Below are positions 62,800-64,000 of a stretch of DNA of 64,000 bases, piece after piece; position 1 is the first letter of the stretch, and each line of letters opens with the position of its first letter. This DNA comes from Liolophura sinensis (Eukaryota > Mollusca > Polyplacophora > Chitonida > Chitonidae), in NCBI RefSeq assembly GCF_032854445.1, contig NC_088303.1, positions 24,221,265 to 24,285,264 of the forward strand. The letters are read 5' to 3'. The translations under genes and the position numbers were made by a program. The notes beneath the pieces are model-generated. The model saw nothing but the letters and a program-made list of their open reading frames with translations, ran no database searches and had not been told where the DNA came from.

Positions 62800-64000
62800 G
62801 CGGATATTGTCTTCTGCACACCTAACTTGCGTTAATTGCACGGGTGATCAACAGTAATGGTTGACCTGTTCATACACGTGATCAAAGATGTGCTTTGTTG
62901 TTGTTGTTGTCAATATGCCGGGGATCTCAGTTGTTGGTCGCATTCAGGGATGGAGATGCATCGAGATGATCCATTGTAAACTTAGACCTGACTTTTAAAT
63001 GCACGGATCATGTACATCTATTCATAATTTCAGTTTGAGAAAAAAAAATACCAATATTTTCACAGGGAATACGAATGGTTAGTGGGATAGGCCCACTGTG
63101 GCTACTTTTTCAAATGACACAATCAGCGCTAGACGCAACCATAGCCCAGGCCCTTAGGCCTAGTAGATCCCTCGTGCTTATGCATGCTATACCCTATACC
63201 CTCGGACTTATAAAATGGAAAGGTTTTCCTGCCTAAAGCCCCTCAAGTACACTGAATGAACTCCAAATAAAGCATTCTGTTACAAATTTTGACACACATC
63301 TCTTCTACTGATACACTCCTCCCTTGAAATAACCCGCTCATGCGGACCAAAAGATTCATATCGTGTTATAATCGAATCCATGCAAAATTGAATCCTGACA
63401 AGGGAGATAAGTTGTAATGGCTGGAATAAGCATAAATCTGTACGTGACTGCCTGCAGTTGTACGGTATGATACAAAGTACACAAGGATTTCACGTACTTG
63501 TGTTAATTGAGTTACCTGGTTTTATAAAACAATAACAATTATAAAAATTCTTGCATGTCTTGCAGTAAAGTCTTGAAATGATGGAACATTATCACATGTA
63601 AAGTGATTTACCTTTGCTTTATCAGCTAATCGAGAATCTGTTATATTCGAGAGAGGCGAACTTTAGACCTGCTTTTCAAGAGTATGTGAAGAATTTTTTG
63701 TGTATAAAATAATGTATTCTGAAAACAAACCTTAATCGGCCTTGACAATGTGTAAGAAAACCAAAGATGGCGTTGACACATTGTTACATCTCTGGACTAG
63801 TGACAAGAAATCTGTCGCTCGAAATGAACACTAGGGAGGATTCTTGTCAAGTCATAGGTGAAGCAAAGGTCACTTCCACAATACATATATTTCCATTTTT
63901 GTTTACATAACAGCTGAACAGATTGATATAATGTTTTTCAACCAAATTACCATCGCTCATGCAGACATCATGACCTAATAAATCGGGCTGTTGACGTACA
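62800..64000. other. Right end of window, nothing recognised
   Basis: A/T-rich sequence without a supported exon, repeat array or SINE copy on either strand. Confidence 0.4.

Overview
This is animal nuclear DNA: multi-exon genes with GT-AG introns, many dispersed repeats and long A/T-rich introns. The repeats suggest a lophotrochozoan, most likely a marine mollusc. The main clue is a tRNA-headed SINE, present in about 15 copies, whose tail (sense strand) reads like TTCTTGAGTACGGCGTAAAA followed by (AATA)n. I know this tail from molluscan sequence. The species assignment is from memory and was not tested.

Layout. (1) 1-5669, minus strand: the first five coding exons of a gene for a secreted protein with a concanavalin A/LamG-like fold; the rest lies off the left edge. 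(2) 7532-25981, minus strand: a complete 19-exon gene for acyloxyacyl hydrolase (AOAH), the enzyme that removes secondary acyl chains from lipopolysaccharide. All exons join in phase to give 574 residues, almost the human length. (3) 26554-32038, plus strand: an LTR retrotransposon with integrase upstream of RNase H (Gmr1-like order), a tRNA-Pro-type primer site, two nonsense codons and a deletion of reverse transcriptase. A related solo LTR lies in AOAH intron 1. (4) 34394-57268, plus strand: a complete 19-exon anillin gene (ANLN, 1427 residues). It carries an E2F/CDE-like promoter site, a dead Tc1-like transposon in intron 1, a foldback MITE in intron 11, and a tandem duplication of the 3' end of exon 12 running into intron 12. 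(5) 57269-64000: ANLN 3' UTR and then SINE-rich DNA with no gene I can support.

Repeat content is lopsided. The left 26 kb holds about ten minisatellite arrays (units of 20, 42, 75, 86, 94 and 155 bp) inside introns. The right 32 kb holds most of the SINEs.

The main biological point is that AOAH and ANLN are neighbours here and, from memory, also neighbours on human 7p14.2. The pair is head-to-head here but tail-to-tail in human. The secreted lectin-like gene beside AOAH could also act on microbes, but that is inference only.
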